Source: an uncultured Prevotellaceae bacterium
GTDB lineage: Bacteria; Bacteroidota; Bacteroidia; Bacteroidales; Bacteroidaceae
Reading direction: 5' to 3'
DNA length: 40,214 nucleotides
NCBI GenBank assembly: GCA_902765585.1
Contig: CACXAG010000023.1
Coordinates: forward strand, 1 to 40,214
Under the pieces are notes generated by a model. It saw nothing but the letters and a program-made list of their open reading frames with translations, ran no database searches and was not told the DNA's origin. This document shows positions 7,576-15,384 of this stretch, piece after piece (the stretch's first letter is position 1; every line of letters starts with the position of its first letter). The position numbers were made by a program, and so were the translations under genes.

Positions 7576-7581
7576 AACTCC

Positions 7582-9426
7582 TTAGTATTCTGGTAAATTC
7601 TTCATCATGTAGTAGTCGTAGTAATAGGTCTCTCCATAGAAGGGATAGAGTCCCTGACGGCATACCTCCACTTCCTGGTCCTCGTAGTCTTCTGCCGAGG
7701 TCATGAAGCGCTCGAAGCTGTCCTTGACGCTGGCGTCGAAAGGCATCTTGTCCACATCCACCTGCTCCGTTATCTTGCCGTAGAGGTAGGCAGCTTCCTG
7801 GTAGTAGCGGGGCATAGGCCCCTGGGGGTGGAGGTTGATATAGTTGTTGAAGTGACGCCAGAACTGCTGGATGTCCTTGGTCCATAGCGTGGCCAGCAGG
7901 GCCTGCTCCTGGAAGACGGGGTCGCCGGTGTAGGTGCTTCGGGCCAGTCGGCGCATGAGGAAGCTTTCTGTGTAACCGCCGTCGCCGCCGAGGTAATCGT
8001 CGTAGTGGAGCATGTGGGTAATAGGCTCACGTTCAGCATCTTTGGCTATCAGTTCGGGATGACCTAAGAGGAGCTCGGCCTGCTCGGCCCAGTCGCTGTA
8101 GAACAGGGTCTGCTTCAGGATGTCGATATACTTGCGTGCCAGCGGCTTGTCGCCTTCGAGGAGGGCGCAGTTCACCAGCAACTGGTAGTCCTCTGCGCGG
8201 AATCCGAACTCCACGCCCATCTCCACGCACAGGCGGTTGCAGTAGTTCAGCATGCCGTACTGGTAGTAGATGAGCGGGCCTGCCACCAGCATCAGGCGCA
8301 TGCCGAAGGGCGCAGCGTAGGCCTTGGAACCGTTCTTGTAGAGGAACATGTCGTCGCCCTGCCTTCCGAGTCGTGAAAGGGCGAGGTTGCGCATCATCAC
8401 GATGGCACGCGTCGGCTCGTCCTGCTGTTTGGCGGCCTCCTTCAGTACGCCCGTCCAGTCGAGCTCCGCAATGCGGTGCTGCATGGCCAGTTCGCGGTGG
8501 TAGTTCTCGTCCTTCATCCAGAAGGTGTAGACGCTGCCCACCAGCAGGATGGCAATAATAGCCTGACACAGCAGGTAATAGGGCTTCTTCATAGACTTGG
8601 CTGCCTGGCGGTCCTTGCGGTAGGTCACAGCCAGGACGACAAAGTAGAGGGCCAATATATAATAAGGTATATAGTAGGCGTGGTACTCCTCCGTGATGAA
8701 GAAGAGCGGCAGCTCTGCCCAGAAGATATTGGCCAGATTGACTTGGTAGTAGATGAAACGGTAGCAGAACAAAGGCACGGCAACGACACTCAGCAGGGCT
8801 ACCGCTGTATGGACGACGGCACTTGTGCGAGTGGCCGACAGCCTCCACGACCAGATACCCATTAGCAGGGTGGCTGCCAGTCCGTAGATGCCCATGAGGG
8901 GATAGCCCAAGGCACAGGTCAGGACCATGAAGGGCAAGGAGCGAAGCATGGAGAACTGGCCACCGCCCTTGGTCGCTACGGCGCGGAAGGCCCACAAGAG
9001 GGCTGCTACGGCTGTGGTACCGATGGTGGTTACGAAGAAGTGTCCCCTCAGTTTCAGCACGTAGATCCAGTAGCCCTGGTCCATGTTGCTAAGCAACAGG
9101 ATGGCGACGGGTATGAGCATCACGATAGCCCAGCGGTCGGGAATGCGGAAGACTCGCTGGATGATGGTCATCATCAGCAACCACCAGCCGCAGAGCAGGA
9201 GCACGCCTAACCACGGGTAGTATAGGAACTGCGTGAACCACGTGCCCACCCAGGTGAGCAGACCTCCCGGCGCCACCAGCTGCTCCTTCAGGAACAACGT
9301 GGAACAGAGGAAGAGGTTCTTCTCCTGCACCTTCCAGAGCTGGTCGCTCTCAAAGAAAAGCATAGCACCGGCAATGAATGCCAGTGCTACTGCCCACATG
9401 ATGATTGTTAGATGCTTTTGTTTCAT
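7582..9426 (-). CDS. Large membrane protein, probably DUF6057 family
   Basis: A 614-residue protein with about ten hydrophobic helices in its first 320 residues (for example LTIIMWAVALAFIAGAMLFF and WLGVLLLCGWWLLMM) and a soluble, helix-rich C-terminal half with alternating helices that look TPR-like (about residues 330-600). The function is unknown. I recall this architecture in Bacteroidota as DUF6057, next to the same TolB/CxxCH lipoprotein, but the family number is from memory. It starts 9 bp after the gyrB stop and ends 6 bp before the lipoprotein start, so the three genes probably share a transcript. An envelope function together with the lipoprotein is an inference from this linkage. 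Confidence 0.7.
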   Translation of the reverse strand: MKQKHLTIIMWAVALAFIAGAMLFFESDQLWKVQEKNLFLCSTLFLKEQLVAPGGLLTWVGTWFTQFLYYPWLGVLLLCGWWLLMMTIIQRVFRIPDRWAIVMLIPVAILLLSNMDQGYWIYVLKLRGHFFVTTIGTTAVAALLWAFRAVATKGGGQFSMLRSLPFMVLTCALGYPLMGIYGLAATLLMGIWSWRLSATRTSAVVHTAVALLSVVAVPLFCYRFIYYQVNLANIFWAELPLFFITEEYHAYYIPYYILALYFVVLAVTYRKDRQAAKSMKKPYYLLCQAIIAILLVGSVYTFWMKDENYHRELAMQHRIAELDWTGVLKEAAKQQDEPTRAIVMMRNLALSRLGRQGDDMFLYKNGSKAYAAPFGMRLMLVAGPLIYYQYGMLNYCNRLCVEMGVEFGFRAEDYQLLVNCALLEGDKPLARKYIDILKQTLFYSDWAEQAELLLGHPELIAKDAEREPITHMLHYDDYLGGDGGYTESFLMRRLARSTYTGDPVFQEQALLATLWTKDIQQFWRHFNNYINLHPQGPMPRYYQEAAYLYGKITEQVDVDKMPFDASVKDSFERFMTSAEDYEDQEVEVCRQGLYPFYGETYYYDYYMMKNLPEY

Positions 9427-9435
9427 GACTCGTTT

Positions 9436-11409
9436 CTATGCGTCGATGTTGGCGTAGGTGGCGTTCTTCTCGATGAACTGTCTTCGCGGCTCTACATCGT
9501 CGCCCATCAGCATGGAGAAGATTTCGTCGGCCTCGGCGGCATTCTCGATGGTCACCTGTTTCAGCAGACGGTTCTCGGGATTCATCGTCGTCTCCCACAA
9601 CTGCTCGGGATTCATCTCACCCAGACCTTTGTAGCGCTGGGTATGCAGGGCGGCGGCGTTCTCGTCGCCAGCTACGTACTTGTCGATGAAGGCCTGGCGC
9701 TGCTGCTCGGTATAGCAGTACTCCGAGAACTTCTTGTAGGTACACTTGTAGAGCGGCGGCGTAGCGATATACAGGTGTCCACCCTGGATGACCTGCGGCA
9801 TGAAGCGGTAGAAGAGTGTCATGATGAGGGTGTCGATGTGCGAACCATCGACGTCGGCATCGGTCATGATGATGATCTTGTCGTAGCGCAGCTTGTCGAC
9901 ATTGGCCTCCTTGGAGTCCTCGCCATCCACGCCAAAGCGGACGCCGATAGACTGGATGATGTTCATCACCGACTCCGACTCGAAGACGCGGTGCCACTGC
10001 ACTTTTTCGACGTTCAGGATTTTTCCGCGCAGAGGCAGGATAGCCTGGAAGTGACGGTCACGACCCGACTTGGCAGAACCACCGGCAGAGTCACCCTCGA
10101 CGAGGAAGATCTCACACTCCTTCGGGTCCTTGTTGGAACAGTCGGCCAACTTACCGGGCAGACCACCGCCCGTCATGGGATTCTTGCGCTGGACGCTCTC
10201 ACGGGCCTTGCGGGCTGCAATACGTGCCGTGGCAGCCAGAATGACTTTCTCGCAGATGGTATGAGCTTCCTTGGGATTCTCCTCTAAGTAGTTGGTCATA
10301 GCCTCACCCACAGCTTTCTGCACGGCACCGTTCACCTCCGAGTTGCCCAGCTTGGTCTTCGTCTGACCCTCGAACTGAGGCTCAGCTACCTTGACGCTGA
10401 TGATGGCTGTCAGACCCTCGCGGAAGTCGTCTTGGGCCACTTCAATCTTGGCCTTCTCTATCTGCTTGCGCAGCTGGTCGTCCTCGTCGGCATATTTCTT
10501 CAGCGTACGGGCCAGGGCGATGCGGAAACCCGTCAGATGGGTACCGCCCTCGATGGTGTTGATGTTATTGACGTACGAGTGGATATTCTCGCTGTAGTCG
10601 CTGTTGTAGAGCAGAGCCACCTCGATGGGCACACCGTCCTTCTCCGTCTTCAGACAGATGGGGTCGCCAATAATAGAGGTGCGGTGACGGTCCACGTAGC
10701 GCACAAACTCCTTCAGACCATCCTTGGCGTGGAACACCTCAGGCTGCTTCAGATTGCCATCCTCGTCGGGGCGCAGGTCGGTCAGCGTGATGGTGATGCC
10801 GGCATTCAGGTAGGCGAGCTCGCGCATGCGGCGGGCAATGATGTCGTATTTGTATTCCGTCGTGGTGAAGATGGTTGCATCGGGCCAGAACTGCTGGCGC
10901 GTACCGGTCTTGTCGGTATCGCCGACAATCTTTACGTCGTACAGCGGCTTACCCTTCTCGTACTCCTGCTGGTAGATGTGGCCGTTGCGGAACACCTGCG
11001 ACAGCATGTGTGTCGACAGGGCGTTTACGCACGATACTCCCACGCCGTGCAGACCGCCGGACACCTTGTACGAACCCTTGTCGAACTTACCACCGGCATG
11101 CAGCACGGTCATCACGACCTCCAAGGCCGACTTGTGCATCTTCTCGTGCTCGTCCACGGGAATACCACGTCCGTTGTCCTGAACGGTTATCGAGTTATCT
11201 TCGTTGATGGTTACTTCAATATGCGTGCAAAAGCCCGCCATCGCCTCGTCGATGGAGTTGTCGACGGTCTCGTTGACCAAATGGTGCAAACCTTTCTCAC
11301 TGATATCGCCAATGTACATAGCGGGACGCTTACGTACGGCCTCCAGTCCCTCGAGCACCTGAATGTTACTCGCGGAATAATTACTTGCTTTGTTTTGTTC
11401 TTCTGCCAT
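9436..11409 (-). CDS. gyrB: DNA gyrase subunit B
   Basis: ATPase subunit of DNA gyrase (657 residues), which with GyrA introduces negative supercoils. In order: the GHKL ATPase motifs NETVDNSIDEAMAG, DNGRGIPV and GGLHGVGVSCVNALS in the first 130 residues; the transducer domain; the Toprim domain with EIFLVEGDSAGGSAKSGRDR near residue 435 and the DADVDGSHI metal-binding acidic cluster; and the C-terminal QRYKGLGEMNPEQLWETTM region that contacts GyrA. All key residues are present. The first ATG at 11409 gives the usual MAEEQ-type Bacteroidota start. A TAnnTTTG box lies 30 bp upstream. Two unrelated envelope-type genes follow at 9- and 6-bp gaps. Confidence 0.98.
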   Translation of the reverse strand: MAEEQNKASNYSASNIQVLEGLEAVRKRPAMYIGDISEKGLHHLVNETVDNSIDEAMAGFCTHIEVTINEDNSITVQDNGRGIPVDEHEKMHKSALEVVMTVLHAGGKFDKGSYKVSGGLHGVGVSCVNALSTHMLSQVFRNGHIYQQEYEKGKPLYDVKIVGDTDKTGTRQQFWPDATIFTTTEYKYDIIARRMRELAYLNAGITITLTDLRPDEDGNLKQPEVFHAKDGLKEFVRYVDRHRTSIIGDPICLKTEKDGVPIEVALLYNSDYSENIHSYVNNINTIEGGTHLTGFRIALARTLKKYADEDDQLRKQIEKAKIEVAQDDFREGLTAIISVKVAEPQFEGQTKTKLGNSEVNGAVQKAVGEAMTNYLEENPKEAHTICEKVILAATARIAARKARESVQRKNPMTGGGLPGKLADCSNKDPKECEIFLVEGDSAGGSAKSGRDRHFQAILPLRGKILNVEKVQWHRVFESESVMNIIQSIGVRFGVDGEDSKEANVDKLRYDKIIIMTDADVDGSHIDTLIMTLFYRFMPQVIQGGHLYIATPPLYKCTYKKFSEYCYTEQQRQAFIDKYVAGDENAAALHTQRYKGLGEMNPEQLWETTMNPENRLLKQVTIENAAEADEIFSMLMGDDVEPRRQFIEKNATYANIDA

Positions 11410-11438
11410 TGTTTGAATGTGTAGTCGATTTTAGGGTG

Positions 11439-11446
11439 CAAAATTA
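11439..11446 (-). promoter_or_regulatory. Candidate -7 box of gyrB
   Basis: TAATTTTG on the minus strand matches TAnnTTTG. About 20 bp upstream there is only TTCG (near 11467-11470) in place of TTTG. It lies downstream of the rpsT terminator, as expected for an independent gyrB promoter. Confidence 0.5.
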
Positions 11447-11500
11447 CTAATATTTTATCACAATAACGAAAGAAAAGTGTTTATTTTTTATAAAAATAAA

Positions 11501-11529
11501 GGACTGCAACCCGTGTTGGATTGCAGTCC
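11501..11529 (-). terminator. Rho-independent terminator of rpsT
   Basis: A perfect 9-bp stem (GGACTGCAA 11501-11509 with TTGCAGTCC 11521-11529) and an 11-nt loop lie 22 bp past the rpsT stop. On the minus strand a T-rich stretch follows (11500 down to about 11480). Confidence 0.85.
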
Positions 11530-11551
11530 GTGTATGCTTGGTCTAAATGTA

Positions 11552-11806
11552 TTATCCCAGCTTACTGATGTGCTGAGCCAGACTTGACTTCAGGTTGGCA
11601 GCCTTGTTCTTGTGGATGATGTTGGTCTTAGCCAGCTTGTCCAGCATTTTCTGTACTTTGGGGTACAGGGCAGCAGCCTCTTCCTTGTTGGTCATAGCGC
11701 GCAGCTTACGAACGGCGTTGCGCATGGTCTTAGCATAATAATGATTGTGCTCAGCCTTTTTCTTGTCCTGACGAATTCTCTTCAGGGATGATTTGTGATT
11801 TGCCAT
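11552..11806 (-). CDS. rpsT: 30S ribosomal protein S20
   Basis: Basic 84-residue protein that binds 16S rRNA early in small-subunit assembly. The typical S20 start [16 protein letters not shown] is present, and the rest is the expected three-helix pattern with [20 protein letters not shown] near the C-terminus. It lies downstream of tRNA-Glu on the same strand with no obvious promoter between, so both are probably transcribed from the promoter at 12097-12128. A terminator follows. The leader between the two holds a GC-rich structured segment. Confidence 0.97.
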   Translation of the reverse strand: MANHKSSLKRIRQDKKKAEHNHYYAKTMRNAVRKLRAMTNKEEAAALYPKVQKMLDKLAKTNIIHKNKAANLKSSLAQHISKLG

Positions 11807-11844
11807 TTTTTTTGTTTAATTGTTTAATTGTTGAACTTAAAGCT

Positions 11845-11935
11845 TGTGGGTCTTGCGCCGCTTGCGGGCTGCCCTGGGCGGACCTTTCGGCCCTCTGCCA
11901 CCATTCCCCTTGCGAGTAGCACTTGGCTGTGCAGA
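11845..11935 (-). other. GC-rich structured leader between tRNA-Glu and rpsT, unassigned
   Basis: About 90 bases are markedly GC-rich, between AT-rich flanks. On the minus strand they contain a GGGCC-GAAA-GGTCC hairpin (GNRA tetraloop), a CCGC-AA-GCGG stem and three CGCAAG motifs, ending about 38 bp before the rpsT ATG. This could be an S20 leader for autoregulation or a processed small RNA. I could not match it to RNase P RNA, tmRNA, SRP RNA or a known riboswitch. No ORF of interest is present. Confidence 0.35.
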
Positions 11936-11950
11936 TGACAGATTTAATTA

Positions 11951-11978
11951 TAATTTTTAATTTTTAATCTTTAATCTT
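11951..11978 (-). repeat. Heptamer array downstream of tRNA-Glu
   Basis: Four 7-bp units on the plus strand, TAATTTT, TAATTTT, TAATCTT, TAATCTT, start 4 bp beyond the 3' end of tRNA-Glu. Confidence 0.8.
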
Positions 11979-11982
11979 CCTG

Positions 11983-12054
11983 TAGTCCCTAGGAGAGTCG
12001 AACTCCTCTTTAGAGAATGAAAATCTCTCGTCCTAACCGATAGACGAAGGGACC
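11983..12054 (-). tRNA. tRNA-Glu (anticodon UUC)
   Basis: A full cloverleaf is readable on the minus strand in 72 nt: acceptor GGTCCCT pairing with AGGGACT (one G-T pair at the end), D-arm GTC...GAC, anticodon stem AGAGA/TCTCT with loop TTTTCAT (anticodon TTC at positions 34-36), 4-nt variable loop, and T-arm AGGAG-TTCGACT-CTCCT. Discriminator base A; CCA is not encoded. A consensus promoter lies 43 bp upstream. Confidence 0.95.
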
Positions 12055-12096
12055 CCTCCGTGCGCAAGAAATTACCGGATTGCGCAAAAGTGGGTG

Positions 12097-12128
12097 CAAA
12101 GGTACTGCTTTTTTCTTAAACTGACAAA
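12097..12128 (-). promoter_or_regulatory. Promoter of the tRNA-Glu-rpsT transcript
   Basis: On the minus strand TTTG (12128-12125), 20 bp, TACCTTTG (12104-12097), followed by CACCC: a perfect Bacteroidota promoter. The transcript would begin near 12090 and contain a TGCGCAA...TTGCGCA inverted repeat (12086-12061) before the tRNA. Confidence 0.85.
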
Positions 12129-12158
12129 TTTTCTTAAGGAAAAATGCACTTAATTCGT

Positions 12159-12166
12159 TACTTTTG
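12159..12166 (+). promoter_or_regulatory. -7 box of recO
   Basis: TACTTTTG matches TAnnTTTG 15 bp before the recO ATG. No good TTTG is found 20 bp upstream, so this is a weaker or partly matching promoter, divergent from that of tRNA-Glu. Confidence 0.55.
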
Positions 12167-12180
12167 TGTAATTTCGCAGC

Positions 12181-12909
12181 ATGTTAGTGAAAACGGAAGC
12201 CATCGTGCTCCATTCTTTAAAGTATGGAGAGACGCGCCTGATAGTCGATTTGTATACAAGAGAGACGGGGCGCTTGTCGTGTATTGTACCACTTCCGAAG
12301 ACACCCAGGTCGCGACTGAAGAAGCAATTCTTCCAACCCATGACGCTGCTCGAAGTGGAGATAGACCTGCGCCAGCGCGTGCAGTTGCAGAAATTAAAGG
12401 ATGCGCGCCTGCTGGTGGCTTGGACGTCCATCCCGTTTTCACCGGAGAAATTGGCGCTGTCGCTCTTTGTGGCCGAATTCCTGTATCATGCCTTGCGTTC
12501 TGAACAGCGTGACGAGCCGTTGTTTACCTATATCAGCGATGCTATCCAATGGCTCGACACCGTTGAAATAGGTTTTGCCAACTTCCACCTTACCTTTCTG
12601 ATGAGGATGAGCCGCTTCTTGGGGTTCTATCCTAATCTCGACGACTACGTGGATGGTTGTGTGTTCGACTTGCGTGCAGCGACGTTCTCTTTGTTGACTC
12701 CTACCCACCGCGATTTCCTGCAACCAGACGATGCACGCCGCATCCATACGCTCATGCGAATGGATTTCCCCACGATGCACCTCTACCGTCTTAGCCGCGT
12801 GGACCGCAACCGCATTGTCGACGTCCTGCTTCGTTACTACAGTCTCCACATTCCCCAATTCCCTGAACTCAAAAGCCTCAGCGTCCTTCAGGAACTATGG
12901 GCTGACTGA
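12181..12909 (+). CDS. recO: DNA repair protein RecO
   Basis: The 242-residue RecO loads RecA on single-stranded DNA with RecR in the RecFOR pathway. The N-terminal OB fold starts MLVKTEAIVLHSLKYGETRLIVDLYTRETG (typical RecO beginning, seen as LVKTEAIVLHSLKYGE). The helical C-terminal part ends with HIPQFPELKSLSVLQELW, usual for Bacteroidota RecO, which often lacks the zinc-finger cysteines. The ATG at 12181 was chosen because a -7 box lies just upstream. It is a single-gene unit facing murF. Confidence 0.95.
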   Translation: MLVKTEAIVLHSLKYGETRLIVDLYTRETGRLSCIVPLPKTPRSRLKKQFFQPMTLLEVEIDLRQRVQLQKLKDARLLVAWTSIPFSPEKLALSLFVAEFLYHALRSEQRDEPLFTYISDAIQWLDTVEIGFANFHLTFLMRMSRFLGFYPNLDDYVDGCVFDLRAATFSLLTPTHRDFLQPDDARRIHTLMRMDFPTMHLYRLSRVDRNRIVDVLLRYYSLHIPQFPELKSLSVLQELWAD

Positions 12910-13038
12910 GACAATCAAAGGGAGAAATCGGGGAAAGAAGCCCTGCTACATTTACACTTAGTAGTAGAAAGGGGGAAAGTGCCGTGCAAACAGGGATTTA
13001 GTGCCGATGTAACAGGGACGGAGTGCCTAGGTAAACGG

Positions 13039-13099
13039 ATTCGGGCTGCAGCCCGAATTAATTCGGCCTCCCGCCCGAATTGATGCGGGCGGGAGGCCG
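13039..13099. repeat. Compound palindromic element between recO and murF
   Basis: Three overlapping inverted repeats: a perfect 20-bp palindrome 13039-13058 (centre CTGCAG), a perfect 14-bp palindrome 13053-13066 (CCGAATTAATTCGG), and a perfect 14-bp stem (13064-13077 with 13086-13099) with an 8-nt loop. The word CCCGAATT occurs twice and its complement AATTCGGG-like once. It lies in the 222-bp gap between convergent recO and murF and could end both transcripts, though no T-run follows. The rest of the gap (12910-13038) holds no recognisable feature. Confidence 0.75.
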
Positions 13100-13131
13100 T
13101 AGTATTGCGAGCGGCCGGTCGCAACCGACTT

Positions 13132-14490
13132 TTAAAGAAGGGTAGGCAGCTCGTAGAGATGAGTGCTGTTCGAGCCCTTGATGAGGATATAACGACCAGC
13201 GGGCTGCTCTTGGGCGATAGCCTGCTTCACTTCGTCGACATTGGCGAAGGTGCGGAAGCGGCTCTGTGCCTTTTGGAACTCGGCGCCCACGAGCCAAACC
13301 TCGTCGAAATGGGCTTCTTCGAGCAGGGCGATAATCTTTTGGTGCTCCTCTTGCGATACGTCGCCCAGTTCACCCATCATACCCAGAATGGCCATTTTGG
13401 GCGATACCTCCATCAGTCGGAAATTGTCTAATGCGGCCTTCATTGAAGTAGGGTTGGCGTTATAGGCGTCAACGATGAGGTGATTCTTCTCCGTCTCCGT
13501 CAGTTGCGAACGATTGTTGGTTGGCACATAACTCTCGAGAGCATGATTAATCTTGTCGAAGGGAATGTTATTGACGTAGCCTATCGTGATGGCTGCCAAC
13601 ATGTTATCCAGATTATAGGCTCCAATGAGATGCGTCTGTACCTCCATCCATTCTGATGTATAACCTGCATCCGCATCCTGCTCACGCCAGCGGAACTTCA
13701 GGAAGGGCGCACAGGAAACAACCTCGCCATGAATCAGAATGTCAGGGTTGTCGCTTTGGCCATAGAAATAGTAGTCGGCTTCAGCTCCTCCACGCATCTT
13801 TCTCTCATCAATCATACGCATGAGATGCTCGTTGTCACGATTGACGAAGACAGGACATTCATGAGCACATAAGAAGTCGTACAGTTCACCTTTCGTCTTG
13901 CATACGCCTTCGAACGAGCCAAAGCCTTGCAGATGAGCACGTCCCACGTTGGTTATCAGTCCGCAATTCGGCTCTGCAGTCTCCACAAGTGTCTTGATGT
14001 CGCCAGGATGCGAGGCACCCATCTCGACAACGGCAATATCGTGGCTGTCGTTGAGGCGGAACAGCGTCTTGGGCACGCCCACGTCGTTGTTAAAGTTGCC
14101 CTCCGTTGCCATGACGTTATAACTCTCGGCCAACACAGCACGAATCAGTTCCTTGGTAGTCGTCTTGCCGTTGGTGCCGGTGATACCAATCACGGGAATA
14201 TCGAACTGGCGACGATGCTCACGGGCCAGGTCCTTGTAGGTCTGCAGGCAGTCATCGACGAGAATGAGGCGACTTTCTAGATTTTCTAGACTTTCTTGAT
14301 TTTCTAGGACTGCTGGATCGTCTACGATGGCATAGGCGCAGCCCTGCTTCAGGGCCTGAACGGCAAACTGGTTTCCATTGAACGAGGCGCCCTTGAGTGC
14401 CAGGAAGATACTGCCCTCGGGACAGTTGCGCGAGTCCGTCGTGATGCACGGATGCGCCAGATAGAGTTGGTAGAGTTCGTTGATATTCAT
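13132..14490 (-). CDS. murF: UDP-N-acetylmuramoyl-tripeptide--D-alanyl-D-alanine ligase
   Basis: This cytoplasmic Mur ligase adds D-Ala-D-Ala to complete the UDP-MurNAc-pentapeptide. The 452 residues carry the N-terminal UDP-binding domain (ITTDSRNCPEGSIFLALKG), the ATP P-loop GITGTNGKTTTKEL near residue 102, the central EGNFNNDVGVPKTL and EMGASHPGDI motifs, and the C-terminal DAYNANPTSMKAAL motif. The start at 14490 (MNINELYQLY) fits the family. The longer frame to 14565 would cross the promoter region. Residues about 62-73 (LENQESLENLES) are encoded by a 9-bp CTAG-type array (14277-14307) not expected in MurF. It stands alone, divergent from sufC. Confidence 0.97.
   Translation of the reverse strand: MNINELYQLYLAHPCITTDSRNCPEGSIFLALKGASFNGNQFAVQALKQGCAYAIVDDPAVLENQESLENLESRLILVDDCLQTYKDLAREHRRQFDIPVIGITGTNGKTTTKELIRAVLAESYNVMATEGNFNNDVGVPKTLFRLNDSHDIAVVEMGASHPGDIKTLVETAEPNCGLITNVGRAHLQGFGSFEGVCKTKGELYDFLCAHECPVFVNRDNEHLMRMIDERKMRGGAEADYYFYGQSDNPDILIHGEVVSCAPFLKFRWREQDADAGYTSEWMEVQTHLIGAYNLDNMLAAITIGYVNNIPFDKINHALESYVPTNNRSQLTETEKNHLIVDAYNANPTSMKAALDNFRLMEVSPKMAILGMMGELGDVSQEEHQKIIALLEEAHFDEVWLVGAEFQKAQSRFRTFANVDEVKQAIAQEQPAGRYILIKGSNSTHLYELPTLL
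14277..14307 (-). repeat. In-gene 9-bp CTAG array in murF
   Basis: CTAG-ATTTT, CTAG-ACTTT, CTTG-ATTTT, CTAG: four tetramers at exact 9-bp steps (14277, 14286, 14295, 14304). The period of three codons keeps the reading frame and yields repeated Leu-Glu-Asn/Ser triplets. Confidence 0.88.
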
Positions 14491-14494
14491 GCTG

Positions 14495-14502
14495 CAAAGG
14501 TA
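14495..14502 (-). promoter_or_regulatory. Candidate -7 box of murF
   Basis: TACCTTTG on the minus strand (14502-14495) lies only 4 bp before the murF ATG, so the message would be nearly leaderless. No TTTG is seen 20 bp upstream. Confidence 0.4.
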
Positions 14503-14542
14503 CGAAGAAGTTGGGTAAAAAGGAAGAAAAACCGTTTTTTTC

Positions 14543-14573
14543 TTTGCGTTTCGCTCGATTTGCACTACCTTTG
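14543..14573 (+). promoter_or_regulatory. Promoter of the suf operon
   Basis: TTTG (14543-14546), 19 bp, TACCTTTG (14566-14573), 25 bp before the sufC ATG. The full match shows that the operon begins with sufC. Confidence 0.8.
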
Positions 14574-14598
14574 CATCCTAAATATAATAAGGTAACAG

Positions 14599-15354
14599 AT
14601 GTTAGAAGTAAGAAACTTACACGCCAGAATAGGCGAAAAGGAGATATTGAAAGGTGTCAACCTGGTCATCAACGATGGTGAGACGCATGCCATCATGGGT
14701 CCTAACGGTTCGGGCAAGTCGACGCTGAGTGCCGTGCTCGTGGGTAACCCGCTCTATGAGGTGACAGAGGGCGAGGCTTGGTTTAACGGCAAGAACCTGT
14801 TGGAGATGAAGCCCGAGGACCGGGCGCATGAGGGACTCTTTTTGAGTTTCCAGTATCCTGTCGAGATACCAGGTGTGTCGATGACCAACTTCATGAAGGC
14901 TGCCATCAACGAGAAGCGCAAGGCGCAGGGGTTGGATCCGATGAATGCCGCCGAGTTCCTGAAGCTGATGCGTGAGAAGCGCAAGGTGGTAGAGCTCGAC
15001 TCGAAGCTGGCCAACCGCTCAGTCAACGAGGGCTTCAGCGGCGGTGAGAAGAAGCGCAACGAGATATTCCAGATGGCGATGCTGGAGCCTAAGCTGAGCA
15101 TCCTCGACGAGACGGACTCTGGTCTGGATGTCGATGCCATGCGTATTGTGGCCGAGGGCGTCAACAAGTTGCAGACCCCTGAAACGTCGTGCATCGTCAT
15201 CACCCACTACGACCGCCTGCTGGAGATGATTCGCCCCCAGTTTGTGCACGTGCTCTACAAAGGGCGCATCGTCAAGACGGGTGGTCCCGAACTGGCCAAG
15301 CAGATTCAGGAGCATGGCTACGACTGGATTAAGGAAGAAATCGGAGAGGAATAA
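14599..15354 (+). CDS. sufC: Fe-S cluster assembly ATPase SufC
   Basis: ABC-type ATPase (251 residues) of the SufBCD scaffold complex that builds Fe-S clusters. Walker A GPNGSGKSTL at about residues 35-44, Q-loop SFQYPVEIPGV, the SufC-type signature FSGGEKKRNE near residue 145, and Walker B LSILDETDSGLDVDA are all present. It leads the operon directly behind a consensus promoter; sufD follows after 30 bp. In many Bacteroidota sufB precedes sufC, but here murF lies upstream instead, so sufB must be elsewhere. Confidence 0.97.
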   Translation: MLEVRNLHARIGEKEILKGVNLVINDGETHAIMGPNGSGKSTLSAVLVGNPLYEVTEGEAWFNGKNLLEMKPEDRAHEGLFLSFQYPVEIPGVSMTNFMKAAINEKRKAQGLDPMNAAEFLKLMREKRKVVELDSKLANRSVNEGFSGGEKKRNEIFQMAMLEPKLSILDETDSGLDVDAMRIVAEGVNKLQTPETSCIVITHYDRLLEMIRPQFVHVLYKGRIVKTGGPELAKQIQEHGYDWIKEEIGEE

Positions 15355-15384
15355 GGACATCGGACTTTATGTACTGACACGGAC

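Noticed and set aside
6436..7596. 386-aa plus-strand ORF opposite the TolB-like gene
   Set aside because: Val/Leu/Gly/His-rich shadow of the lipoprotein gene, without promoter or motif.
10432..11424. 330-aa plus-strand ORF opposite gyrB
   Set aside because: gyrB is unmistakable on the other strand.
11845..11935. RNase P RNA, tmRNA or SRP RNA
   Set aside because: The conserved core sequences of these RNAs that I know are not present and the segment is too short for the first two.
12910..13131. Small gene between recO and murF
   Set aside because: Possible short frames cross the palindromes and show no family or start signal.
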